Origin: Xylocopa sonorina
Lineage: Eukaryota > Arthropoda > Insecta > Hymenoptera > Apidae
Direction: 5' to 3'
Length of the DNA stretch: 64,000 bases
Assembly (NCBI RefSeq): GCF_050948175.1
Contig: NW_027490226.1
Location: 682,001-746,000, forward strand
Below are positions 43,401-56,500 of this stretch, in pieces. Within the stretch, counting starts at the first letter, position 1. Each line of letters begins with the position of its first letter. The notes below the pieces were generated by a model, which saw only the letters and a program-made list of their open reading frames with translations, had not been told where the DNA came from and ran no database searches. A program made the position numbers and the translations under genes.

Positions 43401-44340
43401 ATTTCCTTGCAAGGAAGTGTCGCGTTTACATTCATTTGAAGTGTAGACGAGGAATACATAACCCTTCGCAAATAATATTATATCTTACCATGAAACATAG
43501 AAATGAGATGCGATATCGCGTTTTAAGAATCATAAGAACTCTATTGCTACGATACGTAGACATCTGCAAACGCTATTTCCTAGCGAGGAAATGTCGCATT
43601 CACATTCATTTGAAGTGTGGCCGAGGAATACGTAACACTTCGCAAATCATATTATATCTTACAATGAAACATTTAAATGAGATGCGATATCGCGTTCTAA
43701 GAAGCTTCAGAAATCATTGCTACGATACGTAGACATCTGCAAACGCTATTTCCTTGCAAGAAGTGTCGCATTTACATTCATTTGAAATGTAGACGAGGAA
43801 TACATATCACTTCGCAATCATATTATACCTTACCATGAAACATAGAAATGAGATGCGATATCGCGTTTTAAGAATCATAAGAACTCTATTGCTACGATAC
43901 GTAGACATCTGCAAACGCTATTTCCTTGCAAGGAAGTGTCCGCATTTACATTCCTTTGAAGTGTAGACGAGAATACATAACACTTCGCAAATCATATTAT
44001 ATCTACCATGAAACATAGAAATGAGTTGCGATATCGGGGTTTTAAGAAGCATTAGAAAGCTATTGCTACGATACGTAGACATCTGCAAACGCTATTTCCT
44101 AGCGGGGTAGTATCGCATTCACATTCATTTGAAGTGTAGACGAAGAATACACAACACTTCGCAAATCATGTATATCTTACCATGAGACATAGAAATAGAT
44201 GCGATATCACGTTTCAAGAATCATATTAACTCTATTGCTATGATACGTAGACATCTGCAAACGCTATTTCCTTGCAAGGAAGTGACGCATTTACATTCAT
44301 TGAAATGTAGACGAGGAATACATATAGACGAGGAATACAT
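40490..44340 (+). repeat. Indel-rich satellite stretch
   Basis: Monomers here are often 172-173 bp. By eye there are some 30 one-base gains or losses, mostly in short homopolymers: ATTCATTGAAG for ATTCATTTGAAG (40491), CATGAACATAG (40730), GTTTAAGAAG (40921), CTATTCCTTG (41491), TATTTTCC (43062), GTGTCCGC (43937) and ATATCTACC (44000). A 17-bp tandem duplication lies near 44310-44340. The part from 42606 matches 47836 onward, where the same variants occur without these indels. It is either a degenerate part of the array or sequence of lower accuracy. Confidence 0.75.
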
Positions 44341-47140
44341 ATCACTTCGCAAATCATATTATACCTTACCATGAAACATAGAAATGAGATGCGATATCGC
44401 GTTTTAAGAATCATAAGAACTCTATTGCTACGATACGTAGACATCTGCAAACGCTATTTCCTTGCAAGGAAGTGTCGCATTTACATTCATTTGAAGTGTA
44501 GGCGAGGAATACATAACACTTCGCAAATCATACTATATCTTACCATGAAACATAGAAATGAGATGCGATATCGCGTTTTAAGAAGCATTAGAACACTATT
44601 GCTGCGATACGTAGACATCTGCAAACGCTATTTCCTAGCGAGGAAGTGTCGCATTTACATTCATTTGAATCGTAGACGAGGAATGCATAACACTTCGCAC
44701 ATCATATTATATCTTACCATGAAACATAGGAATGAGATGCGATATCGCGTTCTAAGAAGCATGAGAACTCTATTGCTACGATAGGTAGACATCTGCAAAC
44801 GCTATTTCCTAGCGAGGAAGTGTCGCATTCACATTCATTTGAAGTGTAGACGAGGAATACATAACACTTCCCAATTCATATTATATCTTACCATGAAACA
44901 TAGAAATGAGATGCGATATCGCGTTTTAAGGAGCATTAGAAAGCTATTGCTACGATACTTAGATATCTGCAAACACTATTTCCTAGCGAGGAAGTATCGC
45001 ATTCACATTCATTTGAAGTGTAGACGAGGAATACATAACACTTCGCAAATCATATTATATCTTACCATGAAACATAGAAATGAGATGCGATATCGCGTTT
45101 TAAGAAGCTTTAGAACTCTATTGCTACGATACGTAGACATCTGCAAACGCTATTTCCTAGCGAGGAAGTGTCGCATTCACATTCATTTGAAGTGTAGACG
45201 AGGAATACATAACACTTCGCAATGAATATTATATCTTATCATGAAACATAGATATGAGATGCAATATCTCGTTTTAAGAAGCATTTGAACTCTATTGCTT
45301 CGATACGTAGACGTCTGCAAACTCTGTTTCCTTGCAAGGAAGTGTCGCATTTACATTCCTTTGAAGTGTAGACGAGGAATACATGATACTTCGCAAATCA
45401 TATTATATCTTACCATGAAACATAGAAATGAGATGCGATATCGCGTTTTAAGAAGAATATGAACTCTACTGCTTCGATACGTAGACGTCTGCAAACGCTA
45501 TTTCCTTGCAAGGAAGTGTCGCATTTACATTCATTTGAAGTGTAGACGAGGAATACATAACACTTCGCAATGAATATTATATCTTATCATGAAACATAGA
45601 TATGAGATGCAATATCTCGTTTTAAGAAGCATTTGAACTCTATTGCTTCGATACGTAGACATCTGCAAACGCTATTTCCTTGCAAGGAAGTGTCGCATTT
45701 ACATTCATTTGAATCGTAGACGAGGAATACATGATACTTCGCAAATCATATTATATCTTACCATGAAACATAGAAAAGAGATGCGATATCGCATTTTTAG
45801 AAGCATTAGAACACTATTGCTACGATAGGTAGACATTTGCAAACGCTATTTCCTTGCAAGGAAGTGTCGCATTTACATTCATTTGAAGTGTAGACGAGGA
45901 ATACATGACACTTCGCAAATCATATTATATCTTACCATGAAACATAGAAATGAGATGCGATATCGCGTTTAGGAAGCATTAGAACTCTATTGCTACGATA
46001 CGTAGACATCTGCAAACGCTATTTCCTAGCGAGGAAGTGTCGCATTCACATTCATTTGAAGTGTAGACGAGGAATACATAACACTTCGCAATGAATATTA
46101 TATCTTATCATGAAACATAGATATGAGATGCAATATCTCGCTTTCAGAAGCATTTGAACTCTATTGCTTCGATACGTAGACGTCTGCAAACGCTATTTCC
46201 TTGCAAGGAAGTGTCGCATTTACATTCCTTTGAAGTGTAGAAGAGAAATACATGATACTTCGCAAATCATAATATATCTTACCATGAAACATAGAAATGA
46301 GATGCGATATCGCGTTTTAAGAAGCACTAGAATGCTATTGCTACGATACGTAGAGATCTGCAAACGCTATTTCCTAGCGAGGAAGTATCGCATTCACATT
46401 CACTTGAAGTGTAGGCGTGGAATACATAACACTTCGCAGATCATGTTATATCTTACCATGAAACATAGAAATGAGATGCGATATCGCGTTTTAAGTATCA
46501 TATGAACTCTATTGCTACGATACGTAGACATCTGCAAACGCTGTTTCCTTGCAAGGAAGTGTCGCATTTACTTTCATTTGAATCTTAGACGAGGAATGCA
46601 TAACACTTCGCAATGAATAATATATCTTATCATGAAACATAGACATGAGATGCAACATCTCGTTTTAAGAAGCATTTGAACTCTATTGCTTCGATACGTA
46701 GACATCTGTAAACGCTATTTCCTTGCAAGAAAGTGTCGCATTTACATTCATTTGAAATGTAGACGAGGAATACATATCACTTTGCAAATCATATTATACC
46801 TTACCATGAAACATAGAAATGAGATGCGATATCGCGTTTTAAGAATCATAAGAACTCTATTGCTGCGATACGTAGACATCTGCAAACGCTATTTCCTTGC
46901 AAGGAAGTGTCGCATTTACATTCATTTGAAGTGTAGACGAGGAATACATAACACTTCTCAAATCATATTATATCTTACCATGAAACATAGAAATGAGATG
47001 CGATATCGCGTTTTAACAAGCTTTAGAACTCTATTGCTACGATACGTAGACATCTGCAAACGCTATTTCCTAGCGAGGAAGTGTCGCATTCACATTCATT
47101 TGAAGTGTAGACGAGGAATACATAACACTTCGCAATGAAT
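44340..47140 (+). repeat. Higher-order block A, copy 1 of 3
   Basis: It matches 56150-58970 at a constant offset of 11832 bp (68 monomers). Its right part (45600-46900) also matches 53950-55250 at a constant offset of 8352 bp (48 monomers). Marker variants are TAGAGATCTGC, CACTAGAATGC, GTAGAAGAGAAATAC and GTTTAGGAAGC. Confidence 0.85.
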
Positions 47141-49344
47141 ATTATATCTTATCATGACACATAGATATGAGATGCAATATCTCGTTTTAAGAAGCATTTG
47201 AACTCTATTGCTTCGATACGTAGACATCTGCAAACGCTATTTCCTAGCGAGGATATGTCGCATTCACATTCATTTGAAGTGTGGCCGAGGAATACGTAAC
47301 ACTTCGCAAATCATATTATACCTTACCATGAAACATAGAAATGAGATGCGATATCGCGTTTTAAGAAGAATAAGAACTTTATTGCTACGATACGTAGACA
47401 TCTGCAAACGCTATTTCCTAGCGAGGAAGTGTCGCATTCACATTCATTTGAAGTGTAGACGAGGAATACATAACAGTTCGCAATGAATATTATATCTTAT
47501 CATGAAACATAGATAAGAGATGCAATATCTCGTTTTAAGAAGCATTAGAACTCTATTGCTACGATACCTAGACATCTGCAGACGCTATTTCCTAGCGAGG
47601 AAGTGTCGCATTCACATTCATTTGAAGTGTAGACGAGGAATACATAACACTTCGCAAATCATATTATACCTTACCATGAAACATAGAAATGAGATGCGAT
47701 ATCGCGTTTTAAGAAGCATTAGAACTTTATTGCTACGATACGTAGACATCTGCAAACGCTATTTCCTAGCGAGGAAGTGTCGCATTCACATTCATTTGAA
47801 GTGTAGACGAGGAATACATAACAGTTCGCAATGAATATTATATCTTATCATGAGACATAGATATGAGATGCAATATCTCGTTTTAAGAAGCATTTGAACT
47901 CTATTGCTTCGATACGTAGACGTCTGCAAACGCTATTTCCTTGCAAGGAAGTGTCGCATTTACATTCATTTGAAGTGTAGACGAGGAATACATAACCCTT
48001 CGCAAATCATATTATATCTTACCATGAAACATAGAAATGAGATGCGATATCGCGTTTTAAGAATCATAAGAACTCTATTGCTACGATACGTAGACATCTG
48101 CAAACGCTATTTCCTAGCGAGGAAATGTCGCATTCACATTCATTTGAAGTGTGGCCGAGGAATACGTAACACTTCGCAAATCATATTATATCTTACAATG
48201 AAACATTTAAATGAGATGCGATATCGCGTTCTAAGTAGCATCAGAAATCCATTGCTACGATACGTAGACATATGCAAACGCTATTTCCTTGCGAGGAAGT
48301 GTCGCATTTACATTCATTTGAATCCTAGACGAGGAATGCACAACACTTCGCAATGAATATTATATCTTATCATGAAACATAGATAAGAGATGCAATATCT
48401 CGTTTTAAGAAGCATTAGAACTCTATTGCTACGATACCTAGACATCTGCAGACGCTATTTCCTAGCGAGGAAGTGTCGCATTCACATTCATTTGAAGTGT
48501 AGACGAGGAATACATAAAACTTCGCAAATCATATTATACCTTACCATGAAATATAGAAATGAGATGCGATATCCCGTGTTAAGAATCATAAGATCTCTAT
48601 TGCTACGATAGGTAGACATCTGCAAACGCTATTTCCTTGCAAGTAAGTGTCGCGTTTACATTCATTTGAAGTGTAGACGAGGAATACATAACCCTTCGCA
48701 AATAATATTATATCTTACCATGAAACATAGAAATGAGATGCGATATCGCGTTTTAAGAATCATAAGAACTCTATTGCTACGATACGTAGACATCTGCAAA
48801 CGCTATTTCCTAGCTAGGAAATGTCGCACTCACATTCATTTGAAGTGTGGCCGAGGAATACGTAACACTTCGCAAATCATATTATATCTTACAATGAAAC
48901 ATTTAAATGAGATGCGATATCGCGTTCTAAGAAGCTTCAGAAATCCATTGCTACGATACGTAGACATCTGCAAACGCTATTTCCTTGCAAGGAAGTGTCG
49001 CATTTACATTCATTTGAAATGTAGACGAGGAATACATATCACTTCGCAAATCATATTATACCTTACCATGAAACATAGAAATGAGATGCGATATCGCGTT
49101 TTAAGAATCATAAGAACTCTATTGCTACGATACGTAGACATCTGCAAATGCTATTTCCTTGCAAGGAAGTGTCGCATTTACATTCATTTGAAGTGTAGGC
49201 GAGGAATACATAACACTTCGCAAATCATACTATATCTTACCATGAAACATAGAAATGAGATGCGATATCGCGTATTAAGAAGCATTAGAACACTATTGCT
49301 GCGATACGTAGACATCTGCAAACGCTATTTCCTAGCGAGGAAGT

Positions 49345-50740
49345 GTCGCATTTACATTCATTTGAATCGTAGACGAGGAATGCATAACACTTCGCACATC
49401 ATATTATATCTTACCATGAAACATAGAAATGAGATGCGATATCGCGTTTTAAGAAGCATGAGAACTCTATTGCTACGATAGGTAGACATCTGCAAACGCT
49501 ATTTCCTAGCGGGGTAGTATCGCATTCACATTCATTTGAAGTGTAGACGAGGAATACATAACACTTCTCAATTCATATTATATCTTACCATGAAACATAG
49601 AAATGAGATGCGATATCGCGTTTTAAGGAGCATTAGAAAGCTATTGCTACGATACTTAGATATCTGCAAACGCTATTTCCTAGCGAGGAAGTATCGCATT
49701 CACATTCATTTGAAGTGTAGACGAGGAATACATAACACTTCGCAATGAATATTATATCTTATCATGAAACATAGATATGAGATGCAATATCTCGTTTTAA
49801 GAAGCATTTGAACTCTATTGCTTCGATACGTAGACGTCTGCAAACTCTGTTTCCTTGCAAGGAAGTGTCGCATTTACATTCCTTTGAATCGTAGACGAGG
49901 AATACATGATACTTCGCAAATCATATTATATCTTACCATGAGACATAGAAAAGAGATGCGATATCGCATATTTAGAAGCATTAGAACACTATTGCTACGA
50001 TAGGTAGACATTTGCAAACGCTATTTCCTTGCAAGGAAGTGTCGCATTTACATTCATTTGAATCGTAGACGAGGAATGCATAACACTTCGCACATCATAT
50101 TATATCTTACCATGAAACATAGAAATGAGATGCGATATCGCGTTTTAAGAAGCATGAGAACTCTATTGCTACGATAGGTAGACATCTGCAAACGCTATTT
50201 CCTAGCGGGGTAGTATCGCATTCACATTCATTTGAAGTGTAGACGAGGAATACATAACACTTCTCAATTCATTTTATATCTTACCATGAAACATAGAAAT
50301 GAGATGCGATATCGCGTTTTAAGGAGCATTAGAAAGCTATTGCTACGATACTTAGATATCTGCAAACGCTATTTCCTAGCGAGGAAGTATCGCATTCACA
50401 TTCATTTGAAGTGTAGACGAGGAATACATAACACTTCGCAATGAATATTATATCTTATCATGAAACATAGATATGAGATGCAATATCTCGTTTTAAGAAG
50501 CATTTGAACTCTATTGCTTCGATACGTAGACGTCTGCAAACTCTGTTTCCTTGCAAGGAAGTGTCGCATTTACATTCCTTTGAATCGTAGACGAGGAATA
50601 CATGATACTTCGCAAATCATATTATATCTTACCATGAGACATAGAAAAGAGATGCGATATCGCATATTTAGAAGCATTAGAACACTATTGCTACGATAGG
50701 TAGACATTTGCAAACGCTATTTCCTTGCAAGGAAGTGTCG
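49345..50740 (+). repeat. Tandem duplication of a 4-monomer (696-bp) unit
   Basis: Two adjacent 696-bp units are almost identical (for example CACTTCGCACATC at 49388 and 50084). One difference seen is ATTCATATTATA against ATTCATTTTATA. A 696-bp spacing also occurs in S2 and S3. Borders are approximate. Confidence 0.85.
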
Positions 50741-51494
50741 CATTTACATTCATTTGAAGTGTAGACGAGGAATACATGACACTTCGCAAATCATTTTATA
50801 TCTTACCATGAAACATAGAAATGAGATGCGATATCGCGTTTAGGAAGCATTAGAACTCTATTGCTACGATACGTAGACATCTGCAAACGCTATTTCCTAG
50901 CGAGGAAGTGTCGCATTCACATTCATTTGAAGTGTAGACGAGGAATGCATAACACTTCGCAATGAATAATATATCTTATCATGAAACATAGATATGAGAT
51001 GCAACATCTCGTTTTAAGAAGCATTTGAACTCTATTGCTTCGATACGTAGACATCTGTAAACGCTATTTCCTTGCAAGAAAGTGTCGCATTTACATTCAT
51101 TTGAAATGTAGACGAGGAATACATATCACTTCGCAAATCATATTATACCTTACCATGAAACATAGAAATGAGATGCGATATCGCGTTTTAAGAATCATAA
51201 GAACTCTATTGCTGCGATACGTAGACATCTGCAAACGCTATTTCCTTGCAAGGAAGTGTCGCATTTACATTCATTTGAAGTGTAGACGAGGAATACATAA
51301 CACTTCTCAAATCATATTATATCTTACCATGAAACATAGAAATGAGATGCGATATCGCGTTTTAACAAGCTTTAGAACTCTATTGCTACGATACGTAGAC
51401 ATCTGCAAACGCTATTTCCTAGCGAGGAAGTGTCGCATTCACATTCATTTGAAGTGTAGACGAGGAATACATAACACTTCGCAATGAATATTAT

Positions 51495-52190
51495 ATCTTA
51501 TCATGACACATAGATATGAGATGCAATATCTCGTTTTAAGAAGCATTTGAACTCTATTGCTTCGATACGTAGACGTCTGCAAACTCTGTTTCCTTGCAAG
51601 GAAGTGTCGCATTTACATTCATTTGAATCGTAGACGAGGAATGCACAACACTTCGCAATGAATATTATATCTTATCATGAAACATAGATGAGAGATGCAA
51701 TATCTCGTTTTAAGAAGCATTAGAACTCTATTGCTACGATACCTAGACATCTGCAGACGCTATTTCCTAGCGAGGAAGTGTCGCATTCACATTCATTTGA
51801 AGTGTAGACGAGGAATACATAACACTTCGCAATGAATATTATATCTTATCATGGCACATAGATATGAGATGCAATATCTCGTTTTAAGAAGCATTTGAAC
51901 TCTATTGCTTCGATACGTAGACGTCTGCAAACTCTGTTTCCTTGCAAGGAAGTGTCGCATTTACATTCATTTGAATCGTAGACGAGGAATGCACAACACT
52001 TCGCAATGAATATTATATCTTATCATGAAACATAGATAAGAGATGCAATATCTCGTTTTAAGAAGCATTTGAACTCTATTGCTTCGATACGTAGACATCT
52101 GCAAACGCTATTTCCTAGCGAGGAAATGTCGCATTCACATTCATTTGAAGTGTGGCCGAGGAATACGTAACACTTCGCAAATCATATTAT
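51495..52190 (+). repeat. Tandem duplication of a 2-monomer (348-bp) unit
   Basis: A pair of monomers with CATG(A/G)CACATAGATATG and AATGCACAACACTT repeats at a spacing of 348 bp (51505 and 51852 areas). Borders are approximate. Confidence 0.7.
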
Positions 52191-52859
52191 ATCTTACAAT
52201 GAAACATTTAAATGAGATGCGATATCGCGTTCTAAGAAGCATCAGAAATCCATTGCTACGATACGTAGACATATGCAAACGCTATTTCCTTGCGAGGAAG
52301 TGTCGCATTTACATTCATTTGAAGTGTAGACGAGGAATACATAACACTTCGCAATGAATATTATATCTTATCATGAAACATAGATAAGAGATGCAATATC
52401 TCGTTTTAAGAAGCATTAGAACTCTATTGCTACGATACCTAGACATCTGCAGACGCTATTTCCTAGCGAGGAAGTGTCGCATTCACATTCATTTGAAGTG
52501 TAGACGAGGAATACATAACACTTCGCAAATCATATTATACCTTACCATGAAATATAGAAATGAGATGCGATATCCCGTGTTAAGAATCATAAGATCTCTA
52601 TTGCTACGATAGGTAGACATCTGCAAACGCTATTTCCTTGCAAGGAAGTGTCGCGTTTACATTCATTTGAAGTGTAGACGAGGAATACATAACCCTTCGC
52701 AAATAATATTATATCTTACCATGAAACATAGAAATGAGATGCGATATCGCGTTTTAAGAATCATAAGAACTCTATTGCTACGATACGTAGACATCTGCAA
52801 ACGCTATTTCCTAGCGAGGAAATGTCGCATTTACATTCCTTTGAAGTGTAGACGAGGAA

Positions 52860-53560
52860 TACATAACACTTCGCAAATCATATTATATCTTACCATGAAA
52901 CATAGAAATGAGTTGCGATATCGGGGTTTTAAGAAGCATTAGAAAGCTATTGCTACGATACGTAGACATCTGCAAACGCTATTTCCTAGCGGGGTAGTAT
53001 CGCATTCACATTCATTTGAAGTGTAGACGAAGAATACTCAACACTTCGCAAATCATGTTATATCTTACCATGAGACATAGAAATAAGATGCGATATCACG
53101 TTTCAAGAATCATATTAACTCTATTGCTATGATACGTAGACATCTGCAAACGCTATTTCCTTGCAAGGAAGTGGCGCATTTACATTCATTTGAAATGTAG
53201 ACGAGGAATACATAACACTTCGCAAATCATATTATATCTTACCATGAAACATAGAAATGAGTTGCGATATCGGGGTTTTAAGAAGCATTAGAAAGCTATT
53301 GCTACGATACGTAGACATCTGCAAACGCTATTTCCTAGCGGGGTAGTATCGCATTCACATTCATTTGAAGTGTAGACGAAGAATACTCAACACTTCGCAA
53401 ATCATGTTATATCTTACCATGAGACATAGAAATAAGATGCGATATCACGTTTCAAGAATCATATTAACTCTATTGCTATGATACGTAGACATCTGCAAAC
53501 GCTATTTCCTTGCAAGGAAGTGGCGCATTCACATTCATTTGAAGTGTAGACGAGGAATAC
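52860..53560 (+). repeat. Tandem duplication of a 349-bp dimer
   Basis: GTTGCGATATCGGGG occurs at 52912 and 53261, a spacing of 349 bp, that is one 175-bp and one 174-bp monomer. Both copies share the variants GAATACTCAAC and AGTGGCGCAT. Confidence 0.85.
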
Positions 53561-56500
53561 ATAACACTTCGCAATGAATATTATATCTTATCATGAAACA
53601 TAGATATGAGATGCAATATCTCGTTTTAAGAAGCATTTGAACTCTATTGCTTCGATACGTAGACGTCTGCAAACTCTGTTTCCTTGCAAGGAAGTGTCGC
53701 ATTTACATTCCTTTGAAGTGTAGACGAGGAATACATGATACTTCGCAAATCATATTATATCTTACCATGAAACATAGAAATGAGATGCGATATCGCGTTT
53801 TAAGAAGAATTTGAACTCTATTGCTTCGATACGTAGACGTCTGCAAACGCTATTTCCTTGCAAGGAAGTGTCGCATTTACATTCATTTGAAGTGTAGACG
53901 AGGAATACATAACACTTCGCAATGAATATTATATCTTATCATGAAACATAGATATGAGATGCAATATCTCGTTTTAAGAAGCATTTGAACTCTATTGCTT
54001 CGATACGTAGACATCTGCAAACGCTATTTCCTTGCAAGGAAGTGTCGCATTTACATTCATTTGAATCGTAGACGAGGAATACATGATACTTCGCAAATCA
54101 TATTATATCTTACCATGAAACATAGAAAAGAGATGCGATATCGCATTTTTAGAAGCATTAGAACACTATTGCTACGATAGGTAGACATTTGCAAACGCTA
54201 TTTCCTTGCAAGGAAGTGTCGCATTTACATTCATTTGAAGTGTAGACGAGGAATACATGACACTTCGCAAATCATATTATATCTTACCATGAAACATAGA
54301 AATGAGATGCGATATCGCGTTTAGGAAGCATTAGAACTCTATTGCTACGATACGTAGACATCTGCAAACGCTATTTCCTAGCGAGGAAGTGTCGCATTCA
54401 CATTCATTTGAAGTGTAGACGAGGAATACATAACACTTCGCAATGAATATTATATCTTATCATGAAACATAGATATGAGATGCAATATCTCGCTTTCAGA
54501 AGCATTTGAACTCTATTGCTTCGATACGTAGACGTCTGCAAACGCTATTTCCTTGCAAGGAAGTGTCGCATTTACATTCCTTTGAAGTGTAGAAGAGAAA
54601 TACATGATACTTCGCAAATCATAATATATCTTACCATGAAACGTAGAAATGAGATGCGATATCGCGTTTTAAGAAGCACTAGAATGCTATTGCTACGATA
54701 CGTAGAGATCTGCAAACGCTATTTCCTAGCGAGGAAGTATCGCATTCACATTCACTTGAAGTGTAGGCGTGGAATACATAACACTTCGCAGATCATGTTA
54801 TATCTTACCATGAAACATAGAAATGAGATGCGATATCGCGTTTTAAGTATCATATGAACTCTATTGCTACGATACGTAGACATCTGCAAACGCTGTTTCC
54901 TTGCAAGGAAGTGTCGCATTTACTTTCATTTGAATCTTAGACGAGGAATGCATAACACTTCGCAATGAATAATATATCTTATCATGAAACATAGATATGA
55001 GATGCAACATCTCGTTTTAAGAAGCATTTGAACTCTATTGCTTCGATACGTAGACATCTGTAAACGCTATTTCCTTGCAAGAAAGTGTCGCATTTACATT
55101 CATTTGAAATGTAGACGAGGAATACATAACACTTCGCAAATCATATTATATCTTACAATGAATCATTTAAATGAGATGCGATATCGCGTTCTAAGAAGCA
55201 TCAGAAATCCATTGCTACGATACGTAGACATATGCAAACGCTATTTCCTTGCGAGGAAGTGTCGCATTTACATTCATTTGAACCGTAGACGAGGAATGCA
55301 CAACACTTCGCAATGAATATTATATCTTATCATGAAACATAGATAAGAGATGCAATATCTCGTTTTAAGAAGCATTAGAACTCTATTGCTACGATACCTA
55401 GACATCTGCAGACGCTATTTCCTAGCGAGGAAGTGTCGCATTCACATTCATTTGAAGTGTAGACGAGGAATACATAACACTTCGCAAATCATATTATACC
55501 TTACCATGAAATATAGAAATGAGATGCGATATCCCGTGTTAAGAATCATAAGATCTCTATTGCTACGATAGGTAGACATCTGCAAACGCTATTTCCTTGC
55601 AAGGAAGTGTCGCGTTTACATTCATTTGAAGTGTAGACGAGGAATACATAACCCTTCGCAAATAATATTATATCTTACCATGAAACATAGAAATGAGATG
55701 CGATATCGCGTTTTAAGAATCATAAGAACTCTATTGCTACGATACGTAGACATCTGCAAACGCTATTTCCTAGCGAGGAAATGTCGCATTTACATTCCTT
55801 TGAAGTGTAGACGAGGAATACATAACACTTCGCAAATCATATTATATCTTACCATGAAACATAGAAATGAGTTGCGATATCGGGGTTTTAAGAAGCATTA
55901 GAAAGCTATTGCTAAGATACGTAGACATCTGCAAACGCTATTTCCTAGCGGGGTAGTATCGCATTCACATTCATTTGAAGTGTAGACGAAGAATACACAA
56001 CACTTCGCAAATCATGTTATATCTTACCATGAGACATAGAAATAAGATGCGATATCACGTTTCAAGAATCATATTAACTCTATTGCTATGATACGTAGAC
56101 ATCTGCAAACGCTATTTCCTTGCAAGGAAGTGACGCATTTACATTCATTTGAAATGTAGACGAGGAATACATATCACTTCGCAAATCATATTATACCTTA
56201 CCATGAAACATAGAAATGAGATGCGATATCGCGTTTTAAGAATCATAAGAACTCAATTGCTACGATACGTAGACATCTGCAAACGCTATTTCCTTGCAAG
56301 GACGTGTCGCATTTACATTCATTTGAAGTGTAGGCGAGGAATACATAACACTTCGCAAATCATACTATATCTTACCATGAAACATAGAAATGAGATGCGA
56401 TATCGCGTTTTAAGAAGCATTAGAACACTATTGCTGCGATACGTAGACATCTGCGAACGCTATTTCCTAGCGAGGAAGTGTCGCATTTACATTCATTTGA

